Shown in pieces: positions 62,179 to 64,000 of a DNA stretch of 64,000 bases (position 1 is its first letter; each line of letters opens with the position of its first letter). A program made the translations under genes and the position numbers. This stretch comes from Castanea sativa. Taxonomy: Eukaryota; Streptophyta; Magnoliopsida; Fagales; Fagaceae. The notes beneath the pieces are model-generated. The model was given only the letters and a program-made list of their open reading frames with translations, ran no database searches and was not told where the DNA came from. Where the stretch lies: positions 8,281,001 through 8,345,000 of the forward strand of contig NC_134013.1 in NCBI RefSeq assembly GCF_040712315.1. The letters run 5' to 3'.

Positions 62179-64000
62179 TTACCAAAAATAAACTTCAAAA
62201 AAACAAAAAAAAAAAACGTTTCGAATAACCTGAAACTAAAATCTAAAACCCTAGCTATCCTCCATTTTACAATTAGCAATCAAAAATTGAGAACTAATCC
62301 AATCACAGCTATCTATCTATGAGTTTTATTCAATAAGTCTTTCTTGTCAATTTGATTCAATTTTGTGATTTTTTTTGTTTTTTTTATTGGGTTTTGATAT
62401 TTATTTATGGTTGTGATGTTGAAGGCTCAGAGAGAGTTGCCAGTGTTGATATGAGTTGTGAAAACGAAGTAAAATAGCAAAAGATAAAATGACGATTCCA
62501 CAATTGGAGTTCCTATTTGTGTTTCGTTGTTGTTGTCTTCCCACCTTGTTTCCTTTCAAATCTCTTGCCTACATTATTTTAGTATATTTTTGGGTGCCTT
62601 ATGGCTTATGCATTATCCATACTGTTTTCTTTTTTGGTTTTATCTATACATCAATTCTAAATATAAATTTATTTCCCTACAAAAATTTCTAAAATTTGAT
62701 AATTATGGTTTTTTTTTTTAATTATTAGCATGTGTACAGAGTTTTTACCATTTAAAGAGAACAAAATGGTAAGATTCTAAAAGTTTTTTTTTTTTTAGAA
62801 GATTCTAAAAGATTTAAATATATAAGAATAAAACTGTGAATTCTCAAAGGTATAAGTAAGTTAACAAAAATATAAGAGGATAGTAGTAGATATTTAATAT
62901 TTTTTATTTTAAATTTAGTTTGATAATTTTAAATTAAACCTTAATATTTAATATGATTATAAATTATATTTTATAATTATGTTATTTAAAATCAAACCCA
63001 AAATTTTAAAATTGTATCAATTTGAAATTAATCTATACTATATATAGGAGGAATCTTCTCTTTGAACTGGATTTTTGTGTGGTTCAAATATACCCTCATT
63101 AAGGGAGGGTAACTTCTTTTATAAATAGGGTCATAAATGTCAAATAAAAATTTTCATTTTGAATTCAAAAAGATAACACCTATAATTTTTTTTTTTTCAT
63201 CACATTCATCTTTTTATTCCATCAAATTTAGCCTTTTCTATTCGCTTTTCATCATAATAAAAGTAAAACACCTCAATTAAAAAATAAAAAACTAAGAGAA
63301 CTCCTAAAATTTATCTTTATTTCCCCTCATATTTGTCTTATTTTTCATACTAAAACTTTTCCCTATATAACCACACCACTTTTATACATATGTTCAAAAA
63401 AAAATTATAGTTAATGTTTATCTCAAAGTTTATCATTTGTTTGAAAACTAAAAATATATATCTTCAAATTATAATAGATGTAAATTATTAACTTTTTCTC
63501 AAAAAAAATTGAAGAGACTCTAAGCACGCGCATGCTTAGAAGCTAGTAAAACTATAAGATATAATTTGTAACATGCTTAAATTAGTGTTATGTTTGCACG
63601 AGATACAACTTAATTCAAAAAAATTGTATGAATAAATAAAAATTATTTTAATAATTAGTGAGTCATTTATTTGCAACTTTAATATATTTTTATTAAAGCA
63701 CATTAAATATCTTAATGAGTCGTATGACAAAAATACATTAATTTTGAGATGACATGTAATATATACATATATTAAATTGCTTTGCACTTATTAAAACACA
63801 AAATTATGATCTTTTATCAAAATAAGGATTAAATTTTATGTTAAAATTCTTGAAACTTTTGGTAGTAGAATTTTAGTTAAGATAATAATTTTATGTATAG
63901 TAAATTATTGGTAATAAATTTTAATCTCAGGTAAAAGTGTGTGTGTATGTGGGGACGAGGATCCCACGTCTAATTTAAATGGGCAATTAAGGTTATTTCT
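62179..64000. other. Upstream region of the kinase gene, no further gene
   Basis: 62179 to about 62450 is the presumed leader and proximal promoter of the kinase. The open frames at 62489-62721 and 63536-63787 are low-complexity. The rest is A+T-rich and contains the Helitron-like element annotated below. Confidence 0.7.
63032..63546 (+). mobile_element. Non-autonomous Helitron-like element, 515 bp
   Basis: It begins TCTATACTATATATAGGAGG (5' TC) and ends with the hairpin TAAGCA-CGCGCA-TGCTTA (63521-63538), four bases, then CTAG. The preceding base is A and the following base is T, the canonical AT insertion site, with no target duplication. The 5' TCTATAC start and the short 3' hairpin before CTAG match plant Helitrons. 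No Rep/helicase sequence. Confidence 0.82.

Overview
This is a nuclear window from a flowering plant, most likely a woody eudicot. It is about two-thirds A+T, the genes have many GT-AG introns, and the non-genic space is packed with microsatellites, MITEs, SINEs, LINEs, solo LTRs, a Pack-MULE and a Helitron-like element. Some MITE end sequences resemble ones I associate with Fagales/Fagaceae, but that species hint is weak. I see no tRNA, rRNA, CRISPR or prokaryotic features.

Four protein-coding genes are supported. Splicing the exons I can see gives an unbroken frame for each. (1) 4481-7029, minus strand: an INDETERMINATE DOMAIN (IDD) C2H2 zinc-finger transcription factor, 4 exons, 520 aa. 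(2) 15190-29121, minus strand: a DUF4091/GH123-type glycoside hydrolase-like protein, 15 exons, 662 aa, with an Asp-Glu catalytic-type pair. (3) 35740-44033, plus strand: COP9 signalosome subunit 4 (CSN4), 14 exons, 397 aa. (4) 47787-62178, minus strand: an IRE/IREH1-family AGC protein kinase, probably IRE4-like, 17 exons, 1109 aa. CSN4 and the kinase gene are convergent. The hydrolase gene and CSN4 diverge across a 5.5-kb transposon nest. The four genes share no pathway that I can see; this is ordinary plant synteny.

Layout: 1-4480 is A+T-rich with tandem duplications and a MITE. The IDD gene follows. 7030-15189 is intergenic with two hAT-like MITEs. The hydrolase gene carries a 1.1-kb TTA-flanked element, a SINE next to a splice donor, a 1.37-kb Pack-MULE with a captured AP2/ERF fragment, and a long-TIR MULE-like element in its introns. 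30062-35500 holds four solo LTRs with 5-bp target duplications (one inside a SINE, one inside a MITE), a TIR element with a diverged relative, and large microsatellites. CSN4 has a 4.15-kb intron 2 holding nested LINEs with clear target duplications. 44034-47786 contains a 118-bp tandem duplication and a 0.4-kb degenerate minisatellite. The kinase gene follows, with SINEs in its introns, and a Helitron-like element lies upstream of it.

The most interesting discoveries are the Pack-MULE with a broken AP2/ERF fragment, the datable nested insertions, the solo LTR that leaves CSN4 only 239 bp of its own upstream sequence before the ATG, and a predicted 7-codon upstream ORF whose stop overlaps the hydrolase start codon.
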